NCBI GenBank assembly: GCA_019448385.1
Contig: JAGTXO010000073.1
Location: 62,001-126,000 of the forward strand
Reading direction: 5' to 3'
DNA from: Diacronema lutheri
Taxonomy: Eukaryota; Haptophyta; Pavlovophyceae; Pavlovales; Pavlovaceae
Length of the DNA: 64,000 nt
The notes beneath the pieces were generated by a model, which ran no database searches, had not been told where the DNA came from, and saw only the letters and a program-made list of their open reading frames with translations. The translations under genes were made by a program, and so were the position numbers. Positions 18,573-29,353 of this stretch are shown here, in pieces (the first letter of the stretch is position 1; every line of letters starts with the position of its first letter).

Positions 18573-19736
18573 ATGGCCACGCGCACCCCTTCGCCAGACG
18601 CCGACCCGAGCAAGCGGCCAGGCCTGACCGAGATGGTCTCCAAGCGCGCGCCGCGCACGGGCAAGAAGTACGTCGTCCTCGGCACAGGCAACGTCGGCCT
18701 GACGCTCGTCGAGGCGCTCATCGCGCGCGGCGAGACCGACGTCGTCGGTTTCGACATCGTTGCGCCGCGACGTGCGCCGGCCAAGCATTTCACCTTCGTG
18801 TGCGGCGATGTTGCCAAGTACGATGACGTGCGCGCCGCGCTCGCCGGCGCGGATGTTGCGTTCGCGACGTTTGCGCTCATCCGGTACCAGGAGCGGCTCG
18901 CGCACGACTACCCGGTCAGTCACGCGGTCAACGTCGTCGGGACGGAGCACGTGATCCGCGCGTGCGTTGAGCAGAGCGTGCCGCTGCTCGTGCAGACCTC
19001 GACGAGCAACGTCGTGCTCACCGCCGCGCAGTATGGCCGGGAGGACCTGGACGAGGCGGAGCCGTACTGCACGGCCAAAACCTCGCCGAACCATTACGGC
19101 TGGACGAAGGCGCAGGCGGAGCAGCTCGTGCTCGCGGCGAACGGCAAGCCGCTCGCGTCGGGTAAAGGCGTGCTCACGACCGTCGCGCTCCGGCCGTGCT
19201 CCGGCATCTTTGGCCCGTCGGACGGGATGATCGCCGAGGGGACGCTGCGCAACCTGCACACCAAGGGGAGCGAGGCAGTCGTAGGCACGGGCCGCATGGA
19301 CTGGCTCTTCTGTGAGGACCTGGTGTACGCGGAGCTCCTTGCCGAGCGCAAGATGGCCGACGAGCCCTCCGCTATCGGCGGCCAGGCGCTGTGCGTGTGC
19401 GCCGACGCGCCGCTCCCCGGGTACGACTTCAACCTGGCGCTTCAATTCTACTATGACAAGCTGACGGGCAAGAAGACGACGCTGACGATCGCGCCGATCT
19501 GGCTGCTTTACACCATCGCCTTCTTCGTCGAGCTCTACGCGCGGCTCACGCACCGCAAGGTGCCCGGCGACCTGGCCAAGCTGACGCCGTGCATGCTCGA
19601 CGCAGCCACGTCGTCGTACGCGTGCAACGGCGCGAAGGCGCGACGCGTGCTCGGGTTCGAGCCGCTCTACACGTTTGACGAGGCGGCGCACCGCACGGTC
19701 AGCCTCTGGCTCGAGAGGCAGGGCGGCGCTGAGTGA
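18573..19736 (+). CDS. 3-beta-hydroxysteroid dehydrogenase family (NSDHL/ERG26-like sterol decarboxylase)
   Basis: 387 residues, single exon, ATG 18573. A Rossmann NAD(P)-binding motif starts near residue 33 (YVVLGTGNVGLTLVEALI; GxGxxG form). STSNVV and YGWTKAQAE supply the catalytic Ser/Thr and the YxxxK pair of short-chain dehydrogenases. VNVVGTEHVIRACVEQSVPL and LRPCSGIFGPSDGMI follow NSDHL/ERG26 enzymes, which oxidise and decarboxylate C-4 sterol acids at the ER. Near residue 310 there is a hydrophobic segment (IWLLYTIAFFVELYARL) like the membrane anchor of NSDHL. It converges on ispF, with 44 bp between stop codons. Confidence 0.85.
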   Translation: MATRTPSPDADPSKRPGLTEMVSKRAPRTGKKYVVLGTGNVGLTLVEALIARGETDVVGFDIVAPRRAPAKHFTFVCGDVAKYDDVRAALAGADVAFATFALIRYQERLAHDYPVSHAVNVVGTEHVIRACVEQSVPLLVQTSTSNVVLTAAQYGREDLDEAEPYCTAKTSPNHYGWTKAQAEQLVLAANGKPLASGKGVLTTVALRPCSGIFGPSDGMIAEGTLRNLHTKGSEAVVGTGRMDWLFCEDLVYAELLAERKMADEPSAIGGQALCVCADAPLPGYDFNLALQFYYDKLTGKKTTLTIAPIWLLYTIAFFVELYARLTHRKVPGDLAKLTPCMLDAATSSYACNGAKARRVLGFEPLYTFDEAAHRTVSLWLERQGGAE

Positions 19737-19780
19737 ACCCTGATTTTGATTTCAACGATCCGGCTGCAGCCCTCAGCCGA

Positions 19781-20458
19781 TCACGGCCTGCGTTCTAGCA
19801 CGGCCACGACGTGGCAGCTCACCGCGCGCTTCTCGCCGACGGCGTCCACTTTTTCGTGCGTGCGCGCCTTGACGTTGATGCGCGACGTCGGGCAGCACAG
19901 CAGCTGCGCAATGTTGTCGACCATCGCGCGCTTGTGGTCAAAGGGCTCGCCGGCGGTTGCGAGCGGGTGGTCCTTGACAATCATGCGCGGCGCCTGCGCG
20001 ATGAGCGTCACGTCGACATTGCCGATCCTGTACCCGCGCAAATCCATCTGCCGGTACGCCTCGCGCATGAACACGTCGGACGCGGCGCCCTTCCAGCGCG
20101 CATCCGTGTCGGGGAAGAACTGGCCAATGTCGGGGAGGGTGAGCGCGCCAAAGATCGAGTCGACAATGGAATGGTAGATCACGTCACCATCCGAGTGCGC
20201 CACGATCCCGAGCTCAAAATCGCGGAAGACGACGCCGCCGATGGTGACGGGCCCGCCGACCTCGGGGTCGTCGTGCGGCGCCATACGGTGGATGTCGAAG
20301 CCGTGGCCGATGCGGATCGGCGGCTCGGCCCACTGCAGTGCGTCGGGCGCGCCGACGGCGCCCGCCGCGCGCAGCGCGTAGCCGCCGCGCACGTGCACGT
20401 GCGCCGGCGGAGCCGCCGTGAGCGCCAACCACGTGCACGCGCCGGCGAGCGCCATCAT
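19781..20458 (-). CDS. ispF: 2-C-methyl-D-erythritol 2,4-cyclodiphosphate synthase, plastid precursor
   Basis: 225 residues from ATG 20458 (a second ATG follows directly). The first 45 residues are a hydrophobic signal peptide and transit-like region. The enzyme part has all active-site landmarks: GHGFDIHRM (Asp and His ligands of the metal), VAHSDGDVIYH (third metal ligand), LPDIGQFFPDTD, and KARTHEKVDAVGEKRA, the Thr-Glu-Lys loop that binds the CDP part. It forms the cyclic diphosphate in the plastid MEP route to isoprenoids. The size without the presequence fits bacterial IspF. Divergent from the TPS/TPP gene, with 83 bp between ATGs. Confidence 0.95.
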   Translation of the reverse strand: MMALAGACTWLALTAAPPAHVHVRGGYALRAAGAVGAPDALQWAEPPIRIGHGFDIHRMAPHDDPEVGGPVTIGGVVFRDFELGIVAHSDGDVIYHSIVDSIFGALTLPDIGQFFPDTDARWKGAASDVFMREAYRQMDLRGYRIGNVDVTLIAQAPRMIVKDHPLATAGEPFDHKRAMVDNIAQLLCCPTSRINVKARTHEKVDAVGEKRAVSCHVVAVLERRP

Positions 20459-20541
20459 CAAAGTCCTCGATTACGCTACTCCAGCGATAGGCTGCGGCGC
20501 GGCAAGGGGGGAGGGAGCAATTTGAGCCCGAACGCGCGAGG

Positions 20542-23500
20542 ATGGAGGCGGCGATCGGCGCGGCGGAGCACCAGGTGATGGGCCCGCTGTTCACGCGCGT
20601 CTCCTTCCGCGTGCGCTGCCCCGAGACGCGCTTCGGCGAGTCGGTCGCCGTATGCGGCGAGCTGCCCGAGTTTGGCGGCTGGGACCCGGCGCAGGCGCTC
20701 CAGCTGCACACGTCGGCGGACACGTTTCCGATCTGGCAGTCGGATACGGTGCTGATCGGCTCGTACGTTTCGTGCGTGCAGTTCAAGTTTGTGATCATCC
20801 CCGCTGACGGCGGTGTCGTCGGCGCGCCCGTCCGGTGGGAGCAGCTGCCGTGCAACCGCCAATTCTCGCCCGTCGGCGAGGAGCTCTCGCTGCTGTGCGA
20901 GTACGGCGTGCTCGCGATCTCGGAGGCGCGCTCGAACGCGGCAACGCCCGAGCTCTCCGCGCTCGACGTCTCCGCGCCCGACGTGACCGCATCGCTCGAG
21001 CTCCCGCAGTCGCTCGCCGAGGTCGCGCGGCGCGCGCGCGCGCCCGCACTCGCGAACCCGCTCGACGGGCGCGAGCGTGTGCTGATCGTGATGCACCGGC
21101 TGCCCCTGCAGCTGAGCCGCGACGAGGCGACGGGCGCGTGGTCCGCGCGCTGGGACGAGGGCTCGATGTGGGCCACAAGCGTCGATGGCGGCCGTCCGGC
21201 TCTCTCGTCGATCGGCTGCGCGACCGTCTTCGTCGGCTCGCCCGGCCGGCCCGTGCCGAGCGACGAGCAGTCGGCGGTGACGGCGCTTCTCGCGGCGCAC
21301 GGCTGCATCCCGGTGTACATCGACCCGTGGGAGCTCAACGAGTCCTTTGGCCAATACACCAAGCACCAGCTCTGGCCGTTACTTCATTTTGAGCTACCCG
21401 CGCTGCCGCACGTCCAGCTCTCGCCGTCGAGCGCCGACGCTGGCGCGGGCGGCGCGGGCACGGGCAGCTCGCTCGCGGGCGGCGGTGGCGCGGGAGCTTC
21501 GGCGTGCGCCTCGGCCGCGTCCATGCCGTGCGGCCCGTACCGCGCCGCCAAGGAGCAGTGGGAGGCGTACAAAGTGGTGAACCAGCTTTTCGCGAATGTG
21601 CTCAAGGCGCAGCTGCGCGCGAGGGACATGGTTTGGGTACACGGGCATCACCTGCTGCTCGTGCCCGAGCGCGTGTCGCGCGAGTGCCGCGAGCGGCACG
21701 TGCCGATCGGCCTCTTCGTGCACACGCCCTTCCCGTCCGTCGCCGTCTTCTCTGCGCTGCCGCAGCGCAAAGTGGTCCTGGAGGCCATGCTGCACGCACA
21801 TATCATTGGATTCCATTTGTACGAGTACGCGCGGAATTTCCTCATCGCGTCGCGCCGGCTGCTCGGCCTCGTCGAGCCGACGAAAGGGACGCAGCACATG
21901 TCGAGCGGCATGCTCGGCCTCGAGGTCAACTCGCGCCAGGTTGTCATCTCGATCTCGCACGTTGGTCAGCGCCGCGCGCGCGCCGCCAAGCCACCGCGTG
22001 CCGCATGTTGCGTGCTGCGTGCCACGTTTTGCGTGCCGCACAGCGCCTGCGCACCCGCGACGGGCGCCATGCACTCACCAATCCCCACCCCCATCTTACA
22101 AACCCCTGCCTGAGCCTCTGCAGGCATTGAGCCCTCCATCGTTAAAAGTCGGCTGGGGTCAGACGAGGTGCAAGCGGCCGTGCGCAGGCTGCGCGACAAG
22201 CTCGACATGGGCGGCAGAGTCGTGATCGGCGGCGTGGAGTGGCTCGCATCGATGCAGGGCGCGCCGATCAAGTTGATGGCGTACGAGTCGCTGCTCGAGA
22301 ACTATGCAAAGTACCGAGGCGCCGTGACGCTCTTACAAGTCGGCGTGCCCGTCGCGGGACGCGCGTCCGACCTGGGCGCCGACGTGCAGGGCACGTGCCG
22401 CGTGATCGCTGCGCGGATCCGGCAGCGCTTTGGCGCGCACGCGCTGCAGTACATCGAGGTCGGCTTCGCGCCGAGCGCCGAGCAGCAACCCGCCACGTCG
22501 GAGCTCGAGATTGGCTTTGGCGAGTGGTGCGTGTCGATGCGCGTCGCCGTGTGGACGTTGCTCGACGTCCTTGTCGTCACCGCGACGCGCGACGGCCTGA
22601 ATCTCCTCCCGTTCGAATACGTCTGCGCGCGCCGACTGCACGCCGGCGGCGGCGTGTGCGTGCTCTCCGAGTTTGCGGGCTGCTCGCGCGTCCTCAACGG
22701 GGCGATCCGCGTGAACCCCTTCTCCTTGTCGTCGGTCGTTGAGGCGATCGACCGCGCGCTCTCGCTCGACCGGCGCGACGCCGAGGCGCGCATGGCCAAA
22801 GACTGGGCGTTCCTCGACGCGCACACGACGAGCAGCTGGGTGCAGCTCTTCGTGCGTGACCTCAAGCGGGTGCGGCAGCGCGGCGCTCCGCTCTGCTCGG
22901 CTCAACGCCGCGCGCGGCGGCGGTGGCGGCGGCTGCCATGGCGCGCGCGCGCGCGCGCGCGCGCACGCTGTGCGCCTCACTCGGCGCGACGCGCCGGCAC
23001 GCCCCGCCGCCCGCTCCGCCCGGTCTGTCGGGCAGGTCCTCATCGCTGACGACGAGCGCAACGCGAGCGTGCTCGGCGGCGAAGGCGCTTTGGCAACTGA
23101 CGGCGTGCCTGCGCCGGGCCTCGGCATCCAGGTGCGCGGCGCACGCGGCTCGCGACACGCCCGCGCCATGTTCCGAGCCCTTGGGCGGTCGGAGCCGCCA
23201 CCCCTCCCGCCGGTCCCCTCGACGCCGCTCACTCCCCCAACAAAACTCAAAAATCAATCCAACAAAACAAAGAGAAATCCCCCAAAATCCCCCCCCCTCC
23301 CCCCCCCACCCCCCCCCCCCCCCCCCAAAAAAAAAACGACTCGTCGGTGCTCACTGCTCACCGTCCCGTGCGCTGCGCCCTCTGCCGCGCGCCTCGTGCG
23401 CAGGTGCCTCTCCCGCGCAAGCTCGAGGTCGAGCCTCTCGTCCGGGCGTACCGCGCTGCGAGTCGGCGCGTCTTTTGCTTTGGGCTTGACGGAACCCTCA

Positions 23501-24791
23501 TTCCTCAGGTGCGCCACTGTGCGCCGCTGTGCGCCGCTGTGCGCCACTGTGCGCCACTGTGCGCCCCTGTGCGCCACTGTGCGCCGCTGTGCGGGCTACT
23601 GCGGGCGAACAAGCGGCGCGCGCCTCCGCCGGCTCGCGCGCGTCTGCCATCCACGGCGCCTCGCCCGGCTGCGCGCCAACGCGCTCCGCGCCGTGCGCCG
23701 CGCGCGCGCGCTCGCGCGTTGCAGGACACGGTGATTACTCACCTCAAGGAGAATCACGACTTTGTTGGCCGCGGACAGGCGCCATCGCCCGCTGTGCTCC
23801 ACTGTCTGCGCGCGCTCGCCTCCGACCCGGCGAACGAGGTGCACGTGCTCTCCGGGCGCGGCTCGTCAGATATGTCAGCCATCCTTGGCTCATTTGAACG
23901 GCTTGGCCTCTCCGCGGAGCTTGGCTATTTGCGCAGGGCGCCGGGCAAGAGCGCGTGGGAGCGCTGTTCGCACGGCGCCGAGTGCAATCAGTGGCGACAG
24001 GAGGCGAAGGCTGGTGCGTGGCACGCGCAACGCCGCGTCCTGCATGCACGCCTCGTTCCACGCATCGCCCGCTGCCACCGCCGAGCGCACCCTCGAGCCC
24101 CTGCTCCTGTCCCCATGCGATCTGCTCTCGCGTGCGGCACGCTCCGCTGCACCGGCCTCACGCCGCACGCGCGCCTCCACCACCCAACTTCCCTCCACCA
24201 TTCCCCCCCCCCCCCCCCCCCCCCCCCCCACCCCTCCTTCCGGGGCCAACCCGCCCAGTCATGCATTGGTTTACGACCCGCACGAATGGCTCGTACTCAC
24301 GATGGCAGCAGTCCGCGGCCGTCTGGTGCTACCACGATGCCGATCCGGACTTTGGGCGGTACCAAGGCAAGCAGCTGCACGCGCAGCTTGTGCAGCAGCT
24401 CGGGCCGTACCCCGTCTCTGTCGTGCACTCGCTCTCAAAGCGCACCGTCGAGGTGCGCATCCGCGCGGTCAACAAGGGCCTCACCGTCGACTCGATCCTT
24501 TGCCAGCCGGCCAACCGGCAGGCTGACTTTGTGCTCTGCTGCGGCGACGATCACTCGGACGAGTACATGTTCTCCGCAGCGATTGCACGCGCGCGCGCGC
24601 CGCTGCCGCCCGTCACTAGCGCGCCCGCCGGCGCGCAAAAGGGCGCGCCGCCTTCGCGCCGCACGTTCAACGTGACGGTTGGGCGCAAGCTGTCGCGCGC
24701 GGCGCTTTACGTGGAGGACACGCGGCAGGTGCTCTTCTTCCTGCAGGCGCTCACGCAGCACGCGATCACCGGCGCGCTCGGCCGAGCGTGA
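20542..24791 (+). CDS. CBM20 + trehalose-6-phosphate synthase/phosphatase-like protein, six exons, probable pseudoenzyme
   Basis: Exons 20542-21964, 22124-22869, 23036-23131, 23404-23508, 23725-24013 and 24259-24791 (1063 residues); all introns are GT-AG and phases agree. Residues about 12-110 form a CBM20 starch-binding domain (RVRCPETRFGESVAVCGELP, GGWDP). A GT20 domain follows (IGLFVHTPFPS-like VHTPFP, TRDGLNLLPFEYV, VLSEFAGCSRVLNGAIRVNP), then a HAD/TPP domain (VHVLSGRG, CCGDDHSDEYMF). Key residues are changed: the usual VDRLDYIKG reads VEWLASMQG (the Arg and Lys that grip UDP-glucose phosphate are lost), HDYHL reads HGHHL, and the phosphatase nucleophile motif DYDGT reads GLDGT. It is probably a sugar-sensing or regulatory protein, as proposed for plant class II TPS, rather than a trehalose maker. 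Confidence 0.9.
23289..23336. repeat. Poly-C/poly-A tract in TPS/TPP intron 3
   Basis: C runs of 9, 9 and 18 bases interrupted by single T and A, then A10, inside intron 23132-23403. Lengths of such runs may be imprecise. Confidence 0.8.
23509..23593 (+). repeat. 10-bp minisatellite starting at a splice donor
   Basis: About 8.5 copies of GTGCGCCNCT begin exactly at the donor of intron 4 of the TPS/TPP gene. Each unit therefore repeats the donor-like GTGCGC, offering many decoy 5' splice sites. Confidence 0.85.
24203..24229. repeat. C27 homopolymer in TPS/TPP intron 5
   Basis: Uninterrupted run of 27 C within intron 24014-24258, about 30 bp before the acceptor. On the RNA it could serve as part of a pyrimidine tract. 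Confidence 0.85.
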
Positions 24792-24977
24792 CGTTGCAGG
24801 GTCTGCGCGCGCACGCGATTGTCATCTTGAGTGGCAAGGTGAAGTGACAGTGACGCATGCCATCCGGTGTCCGGTTCGCTTGCAAGCTGCGATTGCAAAT
24901 CGACAACAGCCAGTGCAGCCGCGAGCTGCAGCTGTCGTCACACGTACCGAGGCGTCGCGCAAACACCCCGTGGCGCC

Positions 24978-26229
24978 CTAGTACGGCTTGACCGCGGCGG
25001 AGGCCTGCTCGAGCTTCTTGTAGCCGACGAACGCGAGGCCGGCGAGCACGGCAATCACGAAGAGCGACGGCCCGACCCGATCGTCGAGGTGGTCGACCTT
25101 TGCCTTGAGAGCCTCGGCCCTCCACATGAACATGTACCACGCGTAAAGAATGAAGATGGCTGCCAGGGGGCGGGGTGGGGTGGAACGGGGCGGGGCGGGG
25201 AGGCGCGGCGCGTGGGCGGCGGGCGCGCGCGGCGGTCGGGAAAGGGGCACGCGGCACGGCGCGGCGCGGCGCGGCGCACGCACCCGAGAAGGCGGTGAGG
25301 AGGAGGCCGGGCAGCGCGAGCGACGGATCGTCGGCGCCCTCCGCCATGATGGCCATCGCGACCGCGCCGAGCGTCACGCACATGTGCATCCAGTGGAGGA
25401 AGGTGCGCTCGTTGGCGAAGTAGACCTTGGGCTCGATCTTGGCCGGCGTCAGCTTCTTCAGCGCGCCGGTCGTCACGTTGGGCTGGTCGGGCTTGAACGT
25501 GCGGCGCAGCCAGCCTGCGAAACCAGTCGGCGGCTTGCGCTCGACCGCCTGCAGCGCGATCGTGTTGCGGCGCGTGAGGAGCGGCGCCTCGAGGCCACCT
25601 TCGGCAGCGGCATCGACGGGCGCGGCCATCTCGTCCTCCTTGCGCTGCGTCAGCCGCCGCTCGATCATCGCGAGCGGGCCCGACAGGTCGGACGACTTGG
25701 TCAGGATGAACGGCTGGTAGGAGAGCTTCTCAGACGTCTGCACAAACGCCGGCAGGTCGGACACCTTGTCGTGCTCCTGCGCGGCCTGCAGAATGATGGA
25801 CTGGGAGAGCTGCGAGAATTCGCTCAATTCGATCACCTGCTTCATGCACCGCTGCACCGACGCGAGCAGCTCGTCAACGTTCTTGGTCCGGTCCTGCGAG
25901 TTGGTCTCGAGGCCCGACACCTGCGAGCGGAGCTCGGCGCTGACCGAGACGAAGAACTGGTTGGTTTTGGAGAGCTCGTCGTCGACGGCCGAACGGAACG
26001 CCACCTCCGCAGAGCCCGCCGCCGCAACGCGCTCCGACACGTCGACGGACGTGCGCTTCATGTCAGTCGACATCCGCATCGACGACGAGTCGCCGAGCTC
26101 CGCGATGAGCTTGCGCAGGCGCGGCAGGTTGGGGTAGTGGGCGGCGTAGGCGCGAATCTGCTTGTCCGAGAAGAGGTCCGTCGCCTCCGTCTCGTCATCC
26201 GAATCCACCGCGTGCGACGAGGCCTGCAT
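24978..26229 (-). CDS. SPX-like + VTC1-type transmembrane protein (polyphosphate polymerase accessory subunit), two exons
   Basis: CDS is complement of 25284-26229 joined to 24978-25159 (375 residues); the GT-AG intron gives LTAFS|AIFILYAWYMFMW. Residues about 80-160 resemble a degenerate SPX domain: DELSKTNQFFVSVSAELRSQ and SEFSQLSQSIILQAAQEHDK match the helix pattern around the SPX inositol-pyrophosphate site. Residues about 268-375 are the DUF202/VTC1 membrane domain (KVYFANERTFLHWMHMC, three helices). No polymerase tunnel domain lies between, an architecture like yeast Vtc5 in outline. It lies head-to-head with VTC4, with 186 bp between start codons. It probably forms part of the vacuolar/acidocalcisome complex that makes and imports polyphosphate. 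Confidence 0.85.
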
Positions 26230-26415
26230 GCTGCGCGTCCGTGCGCTCTCCCCCGACCCCCCTCGTTTCTCGCCGAGGCCCCTCGGTCCCGTCTCGTCGT
26301 ACGGTACTCACGCCCCGGGCCGGCAGTTTCGCCGCGGCGATTGCCCAAAATATGCAAAAAGAGCGGCCGAAAGGGTGGAGTCGCGCACGACGAGCTCAGC
26401 ACCCCGCTGGTCGCC
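26230..26415. promoter_or_regulatory. Divergent promoter of the two VTC genes
   Basis: 186 bp separate the start codons of the VTC1-like and VTC4 genes. The right half has an AT-rich patch (CCCAAAATATGCAAAAAG near 26344-26361) in otherwise GC-rich sequence. Shared phosphate control is plausible but no known Pho motif is recognised. Confidence 0.5.
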
Positions 26416-29063
26416 ATGAAGTTTGGGCACAAGCTGCTGGAGATGCGCACGCCCGAGTGGGCGAGCTTCTATCCGGACTACGATGGGCTGAAGAAGATGC
26501 TGCTCGAGATGGCCAAGACCGGACAGAACCGCGCGATCCGCGGCCGCGCCGACCTCGGCACGCACTCGATCGGCGGCACGGAGGAGCGGATCAAGGCGGC
26601 CGGGCCGAGCGAGATTGAGTTCATGCGCCGGCTGGAGGGCGAGATCGACAAGGTGAGCAAGCACTACACGAAGGAGGCTGGGCAGCTCAAGCGCCGCGTC
26701 GAGGAGCTCGAGCAGCGCTACGCGTCCGCCGCGGCGAGCGGGCTGAACGGCGCGGACATCATCGACATCACAAACGACGTGGAGCGGTGCGAGACAACGC
26801 TGCTCAAGATCGATGAGTTCGTCAACCTGTCGTACTCGGCGCTGATCAAGATCCTCAAGAAGCACGACAAGCACTCTTCGTGCCCCATCCTCCTCGCCTA
26901 CTCGGTCAAGCTGCAGGACGCGCCGTTCCTGCGCGAGAAGCTGACGCACGTCATCATGGTCCTCTCGAATCTCAACGCAAAGCTCATGGGCAAGGAGGCG
27001 AAGACGGAGGCGCAGTTTGACCCGAATCAGGCGGGCGGCACATCCTTCATGCGCAAGACCACAAAGTACTGGGTGCGCATGCGCGACCTCACGCGCGTCA
27101 AGTGCATCATCCTCAAGCAGCTGCCCGTCTACAAGTTCACCGAGGGCGACGCCGACTCGGACCGCGTCACATCTGTCTACTTTGACAACGACAACCTTGA
27201 CTTGTACACGGGGCGGCTGCACAAGACGCCCGGCGCCATCGCAGTCCGGATGCGCTGGTACGGGGCTGACCCGACCGACGACACGCCAGTATACGTCGAG
27301 CGCAAGGTGCACAACGAGGCCTGGTCAGACGCGCTGAGCGCGCGCGCACGCGCGCGCGCGCCGCGCCACGCGCGCGAGGCGGAGCGGGGCGGCGGGCCCG
27401 CGCGCTCACGCGGCACGGCGGCGACGTGCCACGCGCCGCGCCGGTAGGTACGGCGGCGAGTCGGTGAAGGAGCGCTTCTCTTTGCCCGACAAGGACGTCC
27501 AGGCCTACCTCGAGGGCCGCATTACGCCAGCGGGCGTGCGCGACATCTTGCGCGCGGACAAGAGCTTCAAGGGCGACCTCGAGGCGGCGGTGAAGCTCGC
27601 GGCGGAGGTGCAGGGCCACGTGCTCAACAAGAAGCTCAAGCCAATGCTGCGCACGCAGTACATGCGCACCGCCTTCCAGAAGAAGGGCGACGCGACGGTG
27701 CGCGCCCACGTGCCGCGAACGCGCGCGCCGCGCCGGCGCGCAGCTCAACGCACACACGCACACGCGCGCGCACACACACCGCGCGCGCGCGCGTGCTCGC
27801 CGGCGCGTGCTTGCAGGTACGCTCGTCGCTCGACACGGAGTTGTGCATGGCGCTCGAGCCCGTGGAGAAGGGGCAGTATCGCTACAAGGGCGGCCTCACA
27901 CCCGAACAGATCTGCCAGGTGCGCCGCGCGCCGAGCAGCGCCACGCCGCGCGAGCGCACGCGCCGGTGCTCACGCGCGGCGTGGCGCGCGGCATGGCGCG
28001 CATTCGGTGGACGGGGCAGTTCCCGCACGGCGTGCTCGAGGTGAAGTTGCAGCTGCAGGGCGACCAGCAGACGCCCGCGTGGGTGAACGACCTGCTCGAG
28101 TCTGGGCTCCTTACCGAGGTACGTGCACGCCCGCTCCCCTTCTCCCGAGGCTGCGCTTTCGCGCTGACCAGCCGCTATGGTTTGCTTGATGGCCGCAACG
28201 CGCGACACGGCGCCCGTTACTGAGCGTCCGCCGTCGCGCGCGCCGCGCGCGTCCGCAGGTGAACAAATTTGGCAAATTCGTCCATGGGCTCGCCGCACTG
28301 CTGCCCGCCTCGCGCGTCAAGGAGCTGCCCTACTGGTTCCACCTCGTCAACGCGGAGGAGGAGGGAGAGGCCAAGCAGGACGCCGACGCCGAGGACTTTG
28401 TGCCCGCGGGCAAGCCACGCGCCGCGACAGCTTACCAATCGGCGACGAGGTACACGCCGCCAGAGCCCTCGTGCTTGGAGTACGTGGCCAAGCTCTTCTT
28501 GCACTGGTCGCGCCCGACCGCCTTCCAGAAGGTCAACACGGGCAAGCTCGTCGTTGAGCCGAAGGCACGCGCGCAGGCGCGCCATTCCGCCATTCCGCCA
28601 CTCCGCCATCCCGCCATCCCGCCATTCCGCCACTCCGCCATTCCGCCATTCCGCCGCTCGCCCCGTCGCCGCAGCCCGCGCGCCGCGCCGCTCACGTGCG
28701 CCGCTCGTGCGCGCGCCGTAACGGCAAGTACCCCGCTAGGTTTACTTCGCCAACGAGCGCACCTTCCTCGTGTGGGGCTCGCTATGCACGCAGCTCGGCT
28801 CGATCGCGGTGGGCATCCTCGCCATCTCGTTCCATCGCCCCGCGGTGATGCGCGTGGGCATCATGCTGTCCGGTCTCACCTTCCTCTTCTTCCTGTACGC
28901 GCTCGTCTCCTTCCAGCGGCGCGCACATGGGCTGCGCATGCGTTCGACCGACGCGCCGTACGACGACCGTTTCGGCCCGACGATGGTCGCGCTCGTCATG
29001 TGCGTTGCCCTCGTGCTCAACGCGTACATCTCGATCAGCCAAGGCGTGCAGCCGTTGCCGTAA
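26416..29063 (+). CDS. VTC4: VTC4-type polyphosphate polymerase (SPX + tunnel + membrane domains), six exons
   Basis: Exons 26416-27323, 27448-27697, 27817-27918, 28020-28118, 28259-28564 and 28740-29063 give 662 residues. The SPX domain fills residues 1-175 (MKFGHKLLEMRTPEWASFYP; LIKILKKHDKHSS with the Lys cluster). The tunnel domain has RKTTKYWV, AVRMRWYG (catalytic-type RxR), VYVERKVH and FPHGVLEVKLQ, with the metal-binding Glu; TEVNKFGKF supplies the late Lys region. The last exon is the VTC membrane domain (VYFANERTFLVWG, three helices). Intron 5 starts with GC (28565-28739) and holds an 8-bp minisatellite. In yeast the enzyme makes polyphosphate from ATP and moves it into vacuoles; in algae acidocalcisomes are the likely site. 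Confidence 0.95.
28581..28655 (+). repeat. 8-bp minisatellite in VTC4 intron 5
   Basis: About nine copies of GCCATTCC with variants GCCACTCC and GCCATCCC, wholly inside the intron. Confidence 0.85.
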
Positions 29064-29353
29064 CGTGCGCGCGCCGCGCGGTTTAGAGAGCGGAGCGGGC
29101 GGTGGCGGGAGGAGTGGCTGCCTTGCTGGCCAGCGGCGAGGCATTCGTACTGCGAGCGCACACATGTGCGGAGCTGCCCGAAGCGGGGCAAAGGACCGCG
29201 AGAAGCTGCCCAAAGTCAGAGATGACCGCTCGGCTGCCGAGAGCCTGAGGTGGTCACTCGAGTCTCATCAACGAGTCAAGTCTGCGTCGTCCCGCCCACT
29301 TCCTCACCGCTCGGCGCTCGCAGGCTCCTCCGCCGATCCTCGGCCCTTGGCGC

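Noticed and set aside
23509-23593. CRISPR-like array
   Set aside because: Units are directly tandem at 10 bp without spacers, in an intron of a nuclear gene.
22870-24258. Separate small genes within the TPS/TPP region
   Set aside because: The short protein-like pieces join through phase-consistent GT-AG introns into one TPS-TPP protein.
25150-26400. Plus-strand upstream extension of the VTC4 frame
   Set aside because: It overlaps the VTC1-like gene antisense. SPX proteins start at MKFGxxL, so ATG 26416 is right.
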